A stretch of DNA of 64,000 nt from Warburgia ugandensis. Its lineage: Eukaryota > Streptophyta > Magnoliopsida > Canellales > Canellaceae. Location of the stretch: the NCBI GenBank assembly GCA_035236585.1, contig CP141136.1, positions 30,526,949 to 30,590,948 on the forward strand. Reading direction: 5' to 3'. The notes under the pieces are model-generated. The model saw nothing but the letters and a program-made list of their open reading frames with translations. It was not told where the DNA came from and did no database searches. Shown piece by piece: positions 21,475-33,130 of this stretch. Positions within the stretch are counted from its first letter, which is position 1. Each line of letters starts with the position of its first letter. A program made the position numbers and the translations under genes.

Positions 21475-21708
21475 CCTTGAGAAAGATTGTACAATTTCAA
21501 ATGGAGATCTACCAATTTATTTATTTGATCCATTTTGGCCTAAGTACGAAAGCCCCATGATGATGATCCAGGTAAGAAATTGTTCGCGGAATAGGAATTC
21601 GTATCCGTTCCTGGGTGTTAAAGTGAGGGTCAGTTGGTCAACATCGCGATTCGAAATTTGTAAGGCAAGGAAATGAGTAGGTCAGTCGCTAATGGCACAG
21701 CTACTTAG

Positions 21709-21711
<3 letters not shown>

Positions 21712-21747
<36 letters not shown>
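21712..21747. repeat. CT microsatellite upstream of the WD40 gene
   Basis: Eighteen CT units, 238 bp upstream of the start codon, reading as GA on the coding strand. Such tracts are frequent in plant 5' leaders and core promoters. Whether it is transcribed here cannot be told. Confidence 0.9.
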
Positions 21748-21750
<3 letters not shown>

Positions 21751-22032
21751 GTTCGGATGTGGGTCCCGACGTGTTGACGAGACGATCCTAGTCGTTCGAT
21801 CAAAAGCCTACGAGTGGATGATAGGAAACTATTTGGAAGCGATAGCCAGTACTTGAACAGCCAAACTTGAGACCGTTGAATAGTTAGAATTACTGGGTTC
21901 CCATCTAAGTTGTCATTCCCGTTCCGTACTGGCTGGTATGGCTGGTAATATTACTGTTGCTACTGACCAAGATTGGGAGTATCGAACATTGCTAAGATGA
22001 AATTGCCAAGAATATCTACTCTTTACTTTTGC

Positions 22033-22935
22033 CCATCGTCATCAAGACCTTATCCCGATTATATGTCAGCCACATGAATCTTGTTCCTCTATTCTACTTT
22101 ATTAAGTGTCGTAGCTTCGTTGATTCCTGAAGTTTTTAAATCTTTTCCCACATCCTTTTAGGCCTTCCCCTTGCTCTTTTCCTAACTTCAACTTGGAGCA
22201 TCTCACTCCTAGCCAATGCTGGTTTTGGTCTTTGTTGGACATGTTGAAACTATCTAAGTCTAATCTTCCTTGTCTGGTTATCTATTGGAACTACTTTTAA
22301 TTATATCCTTTCTTATTTTGCCACTCATCCATCTTAGCATCCACATTTCAGTGATGCTAATTATACGTACATGTTATTCCTTAAGTGCCCAACACTCTAA
22401 TCTATAATGCATGGCCACCCTTACAACCATCCTATAGAATCTTCCTTTCACTTTAAGTGGCACCCACCAATCACATAAAACTTTAAAAGCACATATCCAT
22501 TTGTGTTTAACCTACTTGGATTCTCTTGGTAACTTCCCTCTCAATCTCTATGCTCTTAGGAATTATTAATCCCAAGTATTGGAAGTAGTCTTTTCAAGGG
22601 ACTTCTTGGTTATCAATCCTTAATGACGCTCCAGTCCCACTCCTATTACTGCTAAAATTGCATTCAATATACTCTATATTAGTTCAGCTAATATCTCATG
22701 TCTTATCAATCAACTATATCATCTGCAAATAACATACACCATAGAATATCCTCGTGCAAATATTTTGTTAACTTATCCTAGCCAACATAAAGAGGTATAG
22801 GCTCAATATCAATCATTGGTGCAATCCTATAGTAATAGAAAAATCATCGGTCTCTTCGATAATAGTCATAAATTTGTTACTGCTCCCTCATACATATAAT
22901 TAATTATGCTTATATATCCTAAGTCAATATGTCAC
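22033..22935 (-). mobile_element. RTE-type LINE, 5'-truncated
   Basis: The plus strand begins CATCGTCATCAAGACCTTAT, the reversed family tail. The minus strand then reads upstream through the RNKIHV.. end, the WFGHVQ-like block and the SMxVAE block into the RT C-terminal region, with many stops. About 900 bp remain. It lies about 560 bp upstream of the WD40 start codon, in the same orientation as that gene. Confidence 0.82.
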
Positions 22936-24509
22936 AATAATGGATAAAATTGTAATTTGACTTTTACAACAACCTTTTGTTAGTTTTCTTTTATTCTTAT
23001 TCAATAAAAATTGAGCAAAAAGATCGATAGCTCTTTTCTCTGCATCGTTCATTCCAGCAACCCTATAATGCAATGGAAGAATTGAGAACTAGAGCAAGGT
23101 AATTCTTTCGCGGCAAAGGAACAACCAAGGTTCAAGACACAATTAGAATGTGGAAACCCATTGTGTGTTTCAAATTCCTTTTGATTTCTAATGGATTTCA
23201 AGAAAGAAAAATAGGAGTACCTCCAGTTTGGTTTTTCCATAGGGTGTTGAGTTCTTTCTCCACCATTGCTTTGTCTGTTTCCTCTATGAAGAGACCTTCC
23301 AAAGATAGTGCATTGGTGAGTATTCTTAAATGTGCTTGAACTTGTTGATTATGGATTTCAATTGAATATTTGTAAAATTTATGTTTTAGGATTGCAATTG
23401 AAAGTACTTGTTGATTATCGATTTTAATTGAATGGTTGTAAAATTTCTAATCAAAAGCATTGTACTTGCTTTGTTTTAAGATGTAAATTTTCTCATTATG
23501 CATAATTGAAAATAGAACATTTATAAAAGAAATTTTGATTGATTTCAATTTTTGCGTTGTACTTGTTTTAGGATTTAAAAATTACTTTTATAAGATTTTT
23601 ACATTCTATTGCATTTTTATGATGTAAAATATCTATAATTTTCTAATTTGAAATATATTATTTTAAATCAAAGTACCGCCCATACTAATTGGTATTACTG
23701 GTGGTGTGTACTAGGTCAACTCCAAGACTTGTTCAGGAAGCCTTTTTTAATTGCAAATACTAGCTATACTAGTGGTGTGTACTAGTTCAACTCCAAGCTT
23801 TTTAATTGCAAATACTAGCTATACTAGTGATGTGTACTGTTAAACCCACAAACTAGTACAGGACCAAAATCGATAATGACAACTAAGTTCCTATCATCTT
23901 TTAGGCTATTAAAGATCTCAAGAAGAACTAGCATAAGTATGCCAAGTAGAGGCCCACCATGGCCCATAGTTGCTTTACCATTTTTTTAGTGGACATAGTC
24001 TATTGAACTAAAAATTAAGCAACAAGTCACAAAGTTTCAAATAGTCATCTACTTAGAATTATTACAGTCATCCAAAGAAAAAAACCTTAGAAATCAAGAC
24101 AAAGCCTTAGTAATAGGCACAAGGAGGAGTCTCTCACCTAGGCCACCAGGGTCAAAACTGTGCATGTGAATGTATTGTGTTATTTGAAAAGAAGTCTGCA
24201 TATCTAGTGCTTTCACTATAAGTATGATCGAGGGTTGTTGTTTGATAGTTCAAATAAAATCATGGTGCTTTTTCCTTAATTTTCAATAACTCCATTCCCA
24301 TGACAGAGTGTTGTTCATGTAGGACTTTATTAAGGTTTATATCATCATATTTAAGTCCCCTTGAATATGCAAAAAATGAAACTTTGAGGTCAAGTACAAG
24401 TTTAAGACAATAAAAACTTGCCATGCATTTTGCCTTCTTTTTCTTTCTTTTTTCTAATAGCAAAGGTTCGTTCAAATAAAATCAAAATATCAGTCATCAT
24501 GAAATAGGG
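22936..24509. other. Intergenic stretch with a short tandem repeat
   Basis: No gene recognised. Around 23695-23840, a unit of about 56-70 bp (GGTGTGTACTAG.TCAACTC ... TTAATTGCAAATACTAGC) occurs twice and starts a third time. A frame at 23148-23339 lacks any known motif. Confidence 0.5.
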
Positions 24510-25025
24510 TGTAGTGCCAAAAAGGAGGAACATCTTTCCAATTCCCTGATTGTGTAGTAGTTGATACCCTTGTAACTAGATAATTTGCTATATCATTTCC
24601 TTGTCTATACATGTGAATGATGCTCCTTTCCTGAAAATTCTGCCTTAGTCTTTTGCATTCCAATGCCACTTAATAAACTTTCCACATTGCCTCGTCCCTC
24701 TTTGCATAATATAGGCGACTGGCTTTGCTCCCCACATATCTACAGCTTCACAATTCCCATGTTAGTGGCGAGTATAAGGCCATAAAGCAAAGGAATCCAT
24801 TCTGCTTAACTATTAGATTTCCTTCTTAAATAAATGCTAAACCTAATAGTGAATGATCCTTGCCAATCCCTTAGCATGCCTCCTTCACCAGCATGGCTTG
24901 AATTACCAAGGGAAGAACCATCAAAGCATAATTGAATTCGTCCAGTTTTAGGGGGCTTCCATGACATGAGTAAGAAATCTTCCACCATTTAATAATATGT
25001 TGTTGGTCCCATTTCCTAAGAATGC
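24510..25025 (-). mobile_element. L1-type LINE RNase H domain remnant
   Basis: The minus strand gives SWKPPKTGRIQLCFDGSS, LGNSSHAGEGGMLRDWQG and, further on with shifts, QAEWIPLLYGL and the terminal GNDIANYL. This is the RVT_3-type RNase H found at the end of plant L1 LINE ORF2. It may be the 3' continuation of the L1 pieces at 27.6-33.1 kb, separated by the chromovirus insertion. Confidence 0.75.
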
Positions 25026-25095
25026 ACAAATGCTCCTCCTTTCAAAAAGGAAAATTATAAATTTATTTGAGTACTCTATGACCTTGGCCCTCCAT

Positions 25096-25097
<2 letters not shown>

Positions 25098-25132
<35 letters not shown>
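25098..25132. repeat. AG microsatellite
   Basis: Pure AG repeat of about 17 units just upstream (minus sense) of the RNase H remnant. Confidence 0.92.
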
Positions 25133-25135
<3 letters not shown>

Positions 25136-25691
25136 CAATTGATGCAATAAGGATCTAGAGCCCCAGGTATGAATTTTATCAAGCAATTAAAAATATTCAA
25201 CCCCATTATATGCCCTTAGGAATCCTAGAACATTAATCAAGAAACTAATCATTGAAAAGTGTGAATAATCATCAGGTATCAATCCCTAATTAATCCTCTT
25301 CAAATTTAGGTCAAAACTATCTCACCAAACCTGTTGTCCACCTTCTAGAAACCCGCCACCATTAACACATAGTGGACAACTAGTACATATAGTTAAGATT
25401 GCATATGAAAGGGGCAAAAAAGGAACAATATGCTAGTTAATCAAAATAATGTGGAGGGGCTAGTTTGCTCAAAGAGACAAAAAAAATAGGGTCAAACAAC
25501 TACAAAGTAGGATAAGAAAATTGCCCAAGCCACACTAAGAAACAAAGATCTCCCCCTTTGGATTAGCACAAGTTCATCTTCATATGGACAAACATTAGAA
25601 TATGCTAGCTGAGCAAAGTCATGCCCTAGACTTCTATCTTCAAAGGTCCTCTTGATTTAGCACAAGAGTAGTACAAAACCAAATTTCTTAT
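25133..25691. other. Stretch between AG repeat and chromovirus LTR
   Basis: No gene or element domain recognised. It could be linker sequence of the L1 element or unrelated DNA. Confidence 0.4.
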
Positions 25692-26148
25692 TGAATGTAT
25701 ACTACCCTCCATGGGTGGCATACCCAAGGTATATATGGAGGGTTTATTTCCTTTCAAGAAGGAAAGATCTCTCAAGAATTAGGGAGATTCCAAGTCTTGA
25801 AGATTACAAAGATAGAAGAAAGAAGAGAAACAGATCATCTCCTTATTTAAAGGAATCTTATTTGAAGAGATTACATAATAAAAAAGATCCTAGCGACTAA
25901 GGAAATAAATCAACTAAGGAAACAAATCAAGCAGATTATGTAGTAAAAAAATATCTTCATAACTAGGGAAACAAATGAAATTTCCTAAAACATGGGGGTG
26001 ATAGTCCAACCCCCTAATTGCCAAATGTAGCCTTGAAAACTGATTTGAACTGGGCCTAGCGCATCTTGAACTTGGTTCAGTCAAAGGGCCTAAGTAGGCC
26101 TGGACTTAGGTTGAACTTGGGCCTAAACCATGCATGATGTCCACATCA
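25692..26148 (-). mobile_element. 3' LTR of a Ty3/gypsy chromovirus remnant
   Basis: On the minus strand it starts TGATGTGGACATCATGC directly after a polypurine tract and ends GTATACATTCA, giving TG..CA ends and 457 bp. An internal hairpin (ACCCTCCAT and ATGGAGGGT) lies near the end. The matching 5' LTR is not in the window. Confidence 0.7.
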
Positions 26149-26160
26149 CTCTCCCCCACT
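26149..26160 (-). other. Polypurine tract
   Basis: The minus strand reads AGTGGGGGAGAG immediately before the LTR start, as expected for plus-strand priming in a gypsy element. Confidence 0.72.
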
Positions 26161-27545
26161 AAGAAAAAACTTGACCATAAGTTTGGGGAGCTTGAAAGTT
26201 GCTACTCAGATCCGCCAGTAGCACAAGTACGTAGCTATCATCGAATCAAAGAGACTGAGGTATAACCAATGTCACTAGTCTATGCCATGATTGGGTTGAT
26301 GCATATTGTCTCTTGCTTATTATAGCTGATGAAGAAATGCCACTTTTGGTGAACATGTGGCAATATTCCAAAATGTCTAGGTTAACTTCCTATAACTCTA
26401 TCTTGGTCGTCCAAGTGTAGTCATCCAAGGGACCACTCTTCTACTTCACCAAGTATTTATGAAAATCTTCCACATCAAGTCAAGACCTATTGAGCATCCA
26501 TAATAGCCTCGACCTCGTCTCTAACTATGGGTGTAGCAGGCACATGTGGTAGTGGGACAAAGGGAATGGATACATGGGAGGGTGTGGGGAATGATAAAGG
26601 AGGGACAGTAGGAGATGCCACAAATATGGGGTCTAAGGCAAGTACCAAATCTTGCACATTAATGGTAGGGTGAAGTAGGTGAGGGGGAAGGTCCAATTCA
26701 TAAGCATTGTCCCCAATTTTTTAGAGGATCTTATAAAGATTGGCACCTTGGGTCTATAGTTGCTTGGCCATATGTGGTGAAAAATGTTCTGGCCTTATCC
26801 TGACAATAACATAATCTCTAATCTTAAATTTCAATGCTCTTCAATGGGCATCAACAAGGGCTTTATATTTTAAATTACTTACCTTAGTTTTGTTCCTAAT
26901 ATCTCCATATAGTGAATGAATATGTTGTGTTAATGATAATGTAGACTCAGATGGCCTTTGTGCAATACCATTGGGACAAGATCAATAAGTGTCCAAAGTT
27001 TGTAGCCAGCAATTACTTCTAATGGCGGTTTTCATGTGGTCTTATTAACTAAATTATTATAAGCAAATGAGACTATAGGAAGGACCTTATCTCAATTGCA
27101 TACCCTGTATTCATTTAAGTACCTCAACAAGTTACCAAGGCTCCAAATAACTATAGTTTGCCATCCATTTGAGGTTCATAAGAAGTTCAAAACTAAAGCC
27201 TAGTGCCCATCCTATGCCACAGTATCTTTTAGAAATAGCTAGTAAAACCAACATCATGGACAAGCACTATGGTTTTGGGTAGACCATGGAGGTGAACCAC
27301 CTCTGAGAAGAAAATCCCTGTCATATTTGAGACATTGGAAGTCTTGGTGCAGGGAATGAAGTTTTTACCTATGTTTTTACCAATCAAAACTTTTCTTTCC
27401 ATTCAAATATCAACCATTTCATCATTAGCAACATAAACAAGGTTAGGAAGTTGATATTTCTTGTTCTCCTTAAAAACCCAATGATCTAGAGTTTCTTTTA
27501 TGGAGTAGAACTGTTGGTAAGGGATACCAAGTTCTCTGCACGCAA
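26161..27545 (-). mobile_element. Ty3/gypsy chromovirus integrase and chromodomain remnant
   Basis: The minus strand reads, with stops, SEVVHLHGLPKTIV and WHRMGTRL (integrase core), PLEVIAGYKLWTLIDLVP, ELDLPPHLLHPTINVQDLVL (integrase C-terminus) and IVRDEVEAIMDAQ with following W- and D-containing text typical of a chromodomain. The order integrase, linker, chromodomain, polypurine tract, LTR marks a chromovirus. Gag, RT and 5' LTR are absent; the upstream side meets L1 sequence. Confidence 0.8.
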
Positions 27546-27559
27546 GAACTGTAAAGGAA

Positions 27560-30070
27560 TAACAAAGTCACATGATAAAAAGATGTGCGAGGTAGTTTCC
27601 AATTGAACTTTGAAAATAAACATGTTTTCTAGTTAGGATTCATCCAAGGAAGACTATCTTTGATAGGGAGTTTATTATTTACAATTTGCCTCATAAGATG
27701 TTTAATTTTGGGCTAAAGATTGGATGTCCAATGTGTTTCTAGATTATTTACCCAATATGACTCACATATCATTTTAAACACATATTTAATAGAGAAAACA
27801 TCCTCATATTGAATCCACATCAGCACATCAACCCAAAATGGAAACATTGAATATAATTGATTAATTTTTCCATGCTGTTATGGTTTCACTTTGTGAGGCA
27901 TTAAAGTTGATTATCATGGAAACTTGCATCTACACTATTGGCATTTCCAATGTTAATTAGTTTAGCTTTAAAAAAAAAAAATTAAATATGGTTTTTATTA
28001 AACTTTTTATTGAAGTGGATAATTTATTTTTATCAAACCACATTGTCCATGCTAATTGTGGTAGTCCTATGTCTTGGATAAAATTTAGTCTATTTCCTTT
28101 CTTTCTATTATTGGTTCATTCTTTAATGATTTCAATAATTACATCAAAGTATTTTAATTGGAGCTCTATCTCCTTGCTTGCTTTTCCTTAAATGCTCCTA
28201 ACTTGAAGACTATTTCAAACTGAAAGATAGTTTCTTTTTTGTCATTACAAAGTGGATAATGCATATCTTCTTCCCTTCCAAACTTGGTGTTTTCAGAGGT
28301 TAGCAACGCTTAATGTGCAATAGTCCAAATGAGCATTTTCACTATTGGAAGACACTTAGATGCCAAATTTGTTTGAAGAGTTTATCATTTGGGTTTTCTC
28401 TTTGTTGGAAGAGAGACACATAAACTGATTTAATTGTGAATTCTTGTGTCTTACTTTTTTTGCCTCACCAGATCAACTACTTTAATTGTATCAGCTAAAT
28501 GGACTTTCCTAATTTTCTCCCAAATTTCTATACCCCAATTTATTTTTTTTTATTTTATTTCCATCCCAAGTATCCTTTTCTTTGTTGATAACAGACTGCA
28601 TTGCTTGATTTTGGTCAATCTAACCTTTAAAGTTTTCATTAACCTAATCAATTAACGGTTCCTCTCCTATCAAATTATCAACCCACAATTTAACTTTTCC
28701 TCCATCTTCAATATTCCACCCTATTCCTTCATGGAGGGTATCTCTATTTTTCGAAGTATCTTTCCACATAATTGAAGAATTCAAAGATAGTTTAAGGCCA
28801 AAAAGATCCCTTCCTTTAATAAATTTCTTCTCTACAAAGTCATTCCTTAGTGTTTTATCCTTCGTAATTATTTGTCACCCAAGTTTTGTTAGGAAGGCAT
28901 GGTTCATTTTTTGAAGGGATCTAATTCCTACGCCTCCCATTTATTTCAAAATGCAAATAGTTTCCCAATTGATGAGATATATCTTTTAGTTATTGTATAA
29001 GCTATGCTAAAGGAAGTTCCTTTAGATCTTCCCACATTCTTGATTAATGTTTTTAGGAATTGGGAATGCTAAGATGGAAAACCTGGGCTTCCCTTGAGTT
29101 ACTAATTAGATAAGTGCTTTGCCATGTCTTAATATTGTTTTCTTCCCCCAACCCATAAGTTTCTTGTTGATTTTTTCTTGATGAAAGAAAATGAATTTTT
29201 TTGAAATTCTAGAGTTAATTGTTAAGAGACCATGGCTACCTTTCTTTGGCCCACTTTCTTGGGTAGGAAAGAGAACAAAAATAGGCCGCAGATGGTGGCT
29301 GTGGTATGTTTGAGGATCTTACTCAGATTTGTGTGGTCTCGAATAGAAGGATTACCATAGGATTTTTCTTTCTTGATGGTGGAAATCTTAAGATAGTGGT
29401 AAAGCTAAGAAGAATCTGGTATGAGTATTTGAATTCATTGGTTAGGTTAGCTTTACATTATGTTTGTGCTAGCTAGACTAAGCTCAGTCTCAGTCTTGTT
29501 TGTATTTTTAGATTATTTTTTATTTGAAAGATCTTCTCAAGAACTCCTTTCCCTTTACATTGGACATTAGCTGAAAAGCATATGGATAGCTTGTTTTGGT
29601 TCAACTTACATCCTGAGTCTTTCGTAGAAGCTCTCCATGATTGCATTACATTAGAGACAATTGTTAACCATTGCTCTCATAAAGAAGAGCACATGGTCTC
29701 TAAAATGGAAGTAAGTGTTTCCCTAGTTGCTTTTGAAAAGTGTTAGTGGAACAATCTTCCCCTCCCTAGCAACTTTCCTAATTGTTTGTGTGAGAACATC
29801 ATATAAGACAAACATGTACGATGCCATAGATACCCTAGCTAAGTTCTTTTTCTAATTTGAACCACGTAGTTGGACTTCCATTCACAACAACTAAACTATT
29901 AACTGTTGTAATAAAATTCATTATAAAAGTGATCTAGATTTTCAAGAAGCCCAACTTCTCTAGTGTTTTTTTAATAAAATTCCAACTTATACTCTCTTGG
30001 GGTTTTTGGAGCTCCAAATAAATACAAATGTTTCCCCTTCGCCTTTTTTCTTATTCTTACTAAACTTTAA
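27560..30070 (-). mobile_element. L1-type LINE ORF2, RT C-terminal to zinc-finger remnants
   Basis: Reading the minus strand from right to left: an RT piece (SWNFIKKTLEKLGF, VVVNGSPTTWF near 29.87 kb), then GGVGIRSLQKMNHAFLTKLG near 28.9 kb, then IGWNIEDGGKVKLWVDN near 28.7 kb. A zinc-binding RVT segment follows near 28.3 kb, and a second near 27.6 kb (ETTSHIFLSCDFV). This is the normal order of plant L1 ORF2. Two zinc-finger segments suggest parts of two elements or a duplication. Many stops are present. Confidence 0.75.
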
Positions 30071-30073
30071 ATT

Positions 30074-31558
30074 TCATCATCATCGTCATCAAGACCTTAT
30101 CCCAATTAGGAGTTGATCACATGAATATTTTTCCTCCATTCACCTCTATTAGCTATCATGGTTTCATTGAGTCCTAAAGCTTTTAAATATTTTCTCACAA
30201 CTTCTATCCATGCTCTTTTGGACCTTTCTCTTGCTTTTTTATGACCTTGGACTAAGATTGTCTCACTCCTTTTAACCAATGCCATGTTTAGTTTCCATTG
30301 GACATGTCCAAACCGTCTAAGTCTAACCTCCCTCATCTTCTTACCTATTGGTGCTACTCCCAAGTTTTCTCTAATGTTTTCATTTATAATTCTATCCTTT
30401 CTTGTCTTGTGACTTATGCATCTCAACAATTCCATTTCAGCGACACTCATCCTATGTACATGTTGTTCCTTAACTATCTAATACTTCGATGCATAGAGCA
30501 TGGCCAGCCTTACAGCCATCCTATAGAATTTTTCTTTTAGGTTGAATGGCACTCACCCAACAACCAACATATTAACTCTTTGGGGACCCTATCATAAGTT
30601 TTTCTAAATCGATAAAGACCATGTGGAAGTCCTTCCTCATCTCCTTATATTTCTCTATCAATTGTCTAAGTAGGAAAATAGCTTCCATGTTAGACCTTCC
30701 ATGCATGAAACCAAATTGGTTCTCAAATACACTGTCTCATGCTATAGCCTCTTCTTAATGACTCTTTCAAAAAATTTCATGGTATGGGTTATAAGTTTAA
30801 TCCCCCAATAATCAATGCAACTCTATATGTCTCCTTTATTCTTTTAAAATGGTAAAATGGAGCTCTTCCTCCATTCATCTGGCATTTTATTTGATTTTAC
30901 AATTTTGTTAAATAACTTTGTCAACAAACTAGTCTAGTAATTCTTATATACTTCTAAACCTGTATAGGTATAGCATCAAGCCCTATGGGCTTTCTTGATT
31001 TCATCTTTTTCAAGGCCTCTTTCACTTCAAGTATTCTAATCCTACATTCATATATATAATGTCCAATGTTAGTTGGGTTTATAATACTTTCAATCCTTAT
31101 ATTCTCAATGTAAATGTCATTTAGTAATTTTTTAATGTAACTTTTCCACCTTTATTTAATCTCGTCATCTTTTACCAGTACCCTTTGGTCATCACTTCTA
31201 ATGCACTTAATGTGGTCTAACTCTTTGCTCTTTTGTTCTCTTACTTTTGCAAGTTTAAACACATATTTCTCACCTTCTCTTGATCCTAATCTATTATGGG
31301 ATCATCATATGCCGTGATTTTAGCCTCACTTATTGCTCTCTTAGCAACACTTTTGGCCTTCTTATATTGGTCAAAGTTTTCGTTGTTTTTTAATTCTTTG
31401 CTATACTTTAAAACATACCAATTTCTCTTTAATAACTTTTTTGCACTTTTTCACTCTACCACCAAGTTTCTTTTATTGGTTGCCTTGTACCTTTACACAC
31501 TCCTATGAGATCTCTGCCTCTTTTTTAATAGAGTTGGCCATATTAGTCTAGATGGTGG
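30074..31558 (-). mobile_element. RTE-type LINE inserted into an L1-type LINE
   Basis: The left end is CATCATCATCGTCATCAAGACC, the reversed tail. The minus strand then gives MSVAEMELLRCISHKTRKDR and VRLRRFGHVQWKLNMA, and runs through RT fragments to the region matching 6420-6450 of the full-length copy. An internal deletion lies near 30.55 kb. L1 RT sequence lies on both sides in the same orientation, so this LINE split an L1. Confidence 0.82.
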
Positions 31559-33130
31559 TTATTTCTATTTCCTTGTTCTAGTTTCATGATTAAAATACTA
31601 TTATCATGGATGCTTCTTACCAAAACAAAAGTTTCTTGGTTTTTGCTTATGATTCTTGGGAGTATGTGTTTCAATCTATTAGCCAAAACTTTTGTAATAG
31701 TTCTATATGTGATATTACAAAGATCGATAGGTCTATACTTGTCAATTGTACTCACTACTCAACTTTTAGTATTAGAGCTATGCTTTCTTAATTAGTTTCT
31801 TTAAGAATATGTCCTTTTTTAAAAGCATCATTAACCATAGAGCAAACTGACTCCACCACTGTAGGCCCATACTTTTGGGAAAAATAGGGCCGAACCCATT
31901 GGGGCTAGGAGATTTAGTTGGTTCCATGAAGAAAAGTGCTCATTTGACCTCCTCATTATTAATGTTTTTGTTAAGATTATTGATCTTTTGTTCATTAATT
32001 TTTTCTTGATTAAGCTAGAAAGCATGATTTTTTCAATATTCTTTTCTTTAAAAAAAAAAATCCTAAAATGATTCCTTATAAAATTATTAATTTGACCATT
32101 TTCTTGAGGATACTTCCATCTTTATCAATAATTTGAGCAATATAATATCTTCTTCTCCTTAACTCAGTAGAAATGTGAAAGACTTTTATATTTCTATCTC
32201 CCTCGACACTACATGTAATCTTTGCTTCTTTTTTTTATTCCAAAAAATTTCCTAAGATCTAAGCAATATATGCATGCTTGTCATTATCTCAATATCTTTT
32301 TTGGAATTTTCAACAAGTTTCTCATTATCATCTTCTTTTTGGGGATTATCTAGTTCTTTTAGAAGATTACTAACTCTATTGTGAATATTTCCAAACTCAT
32401 TTCTATTCCACTCAATAAGGCTTCTTTTTAGGTTATCCAATTTTCTATAAATTTAGTACATAATTGATCCTCAATACCATGTGTCCAATCTCTTTTAACA
32501 ATGTCAAGAATTTTATCATGAGTAACCTAGACATTTTCAAACTTGAAGAACTTTCTTTTAGCCAATGTTTTTTTAGGTGCTTTATTTAGAAAAATTGGGT
32601 GGTGGTTTGAACCTAACCTAGCAAGATGAATTATTTGTATTCTAGCAAAAGCATAAGCCTATCACTTGAGACAATTGCTCTATCCAGTCTTTCTTTAATA
32701 TTCAATTATGTAGTTGGACCTCCTATAGGGTGAACTAATGAACCTAAGTTTAGCATTCCTATGTTGCTAAGAAAATTATTAAGATCATTATTTAGGTTAC
32801 ATACTCTACCTCTCAACTTTTCATTATTAGACATGATACTATTGAAATTACCAATAATCAGCCTCGTAAAAATGACATTATCAAATTCATCATAAAGAAA
32901 ATTGCAAGTGCTTTTTACATGCAAATGATCCAGGCTAATATAAATAAAGCTCATCTTAAAGATAATTCCTAATTTTCGAAGGTTAATATAGTTACTAATA
33001 GTATGATTAGAAGAATTAACAATGCTAAGTTCAAAATCAATTTTCTTCAACAATAACCAAATGCCTCTTGAATGTTCTTTACAGATACAAGAAATCTATT
33101 TAGGTAGACTCCTTACCTTAGTTTTATAGA
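31559..33130 (-). mobile_element. L1-type LINE ORF2, endonuclease and first part of RT
   Basis: The minus strand reads VNSSNHTISNYI and RLIIGNFNSIMSNNEKLRGR (endonuclease), a KERLDRAIVSSD segment, and at the left YRPIDLCNITYRTITKVLA with RLKHILPRIISKNQETFV (start of the RT). These are diagnostic for plant L1 elements. The RT breaks off at about 31.56 kb where the RTE LINE begins and appears to continue at about 30.06 kb. Confidence 0.85.

Noticed and set aside
23148-23339. Possible small gene with a donor-like GTGAGT at its end
   Set aside because: No recognised motif, no supporting second exon, and AT-rich intergenic composition.
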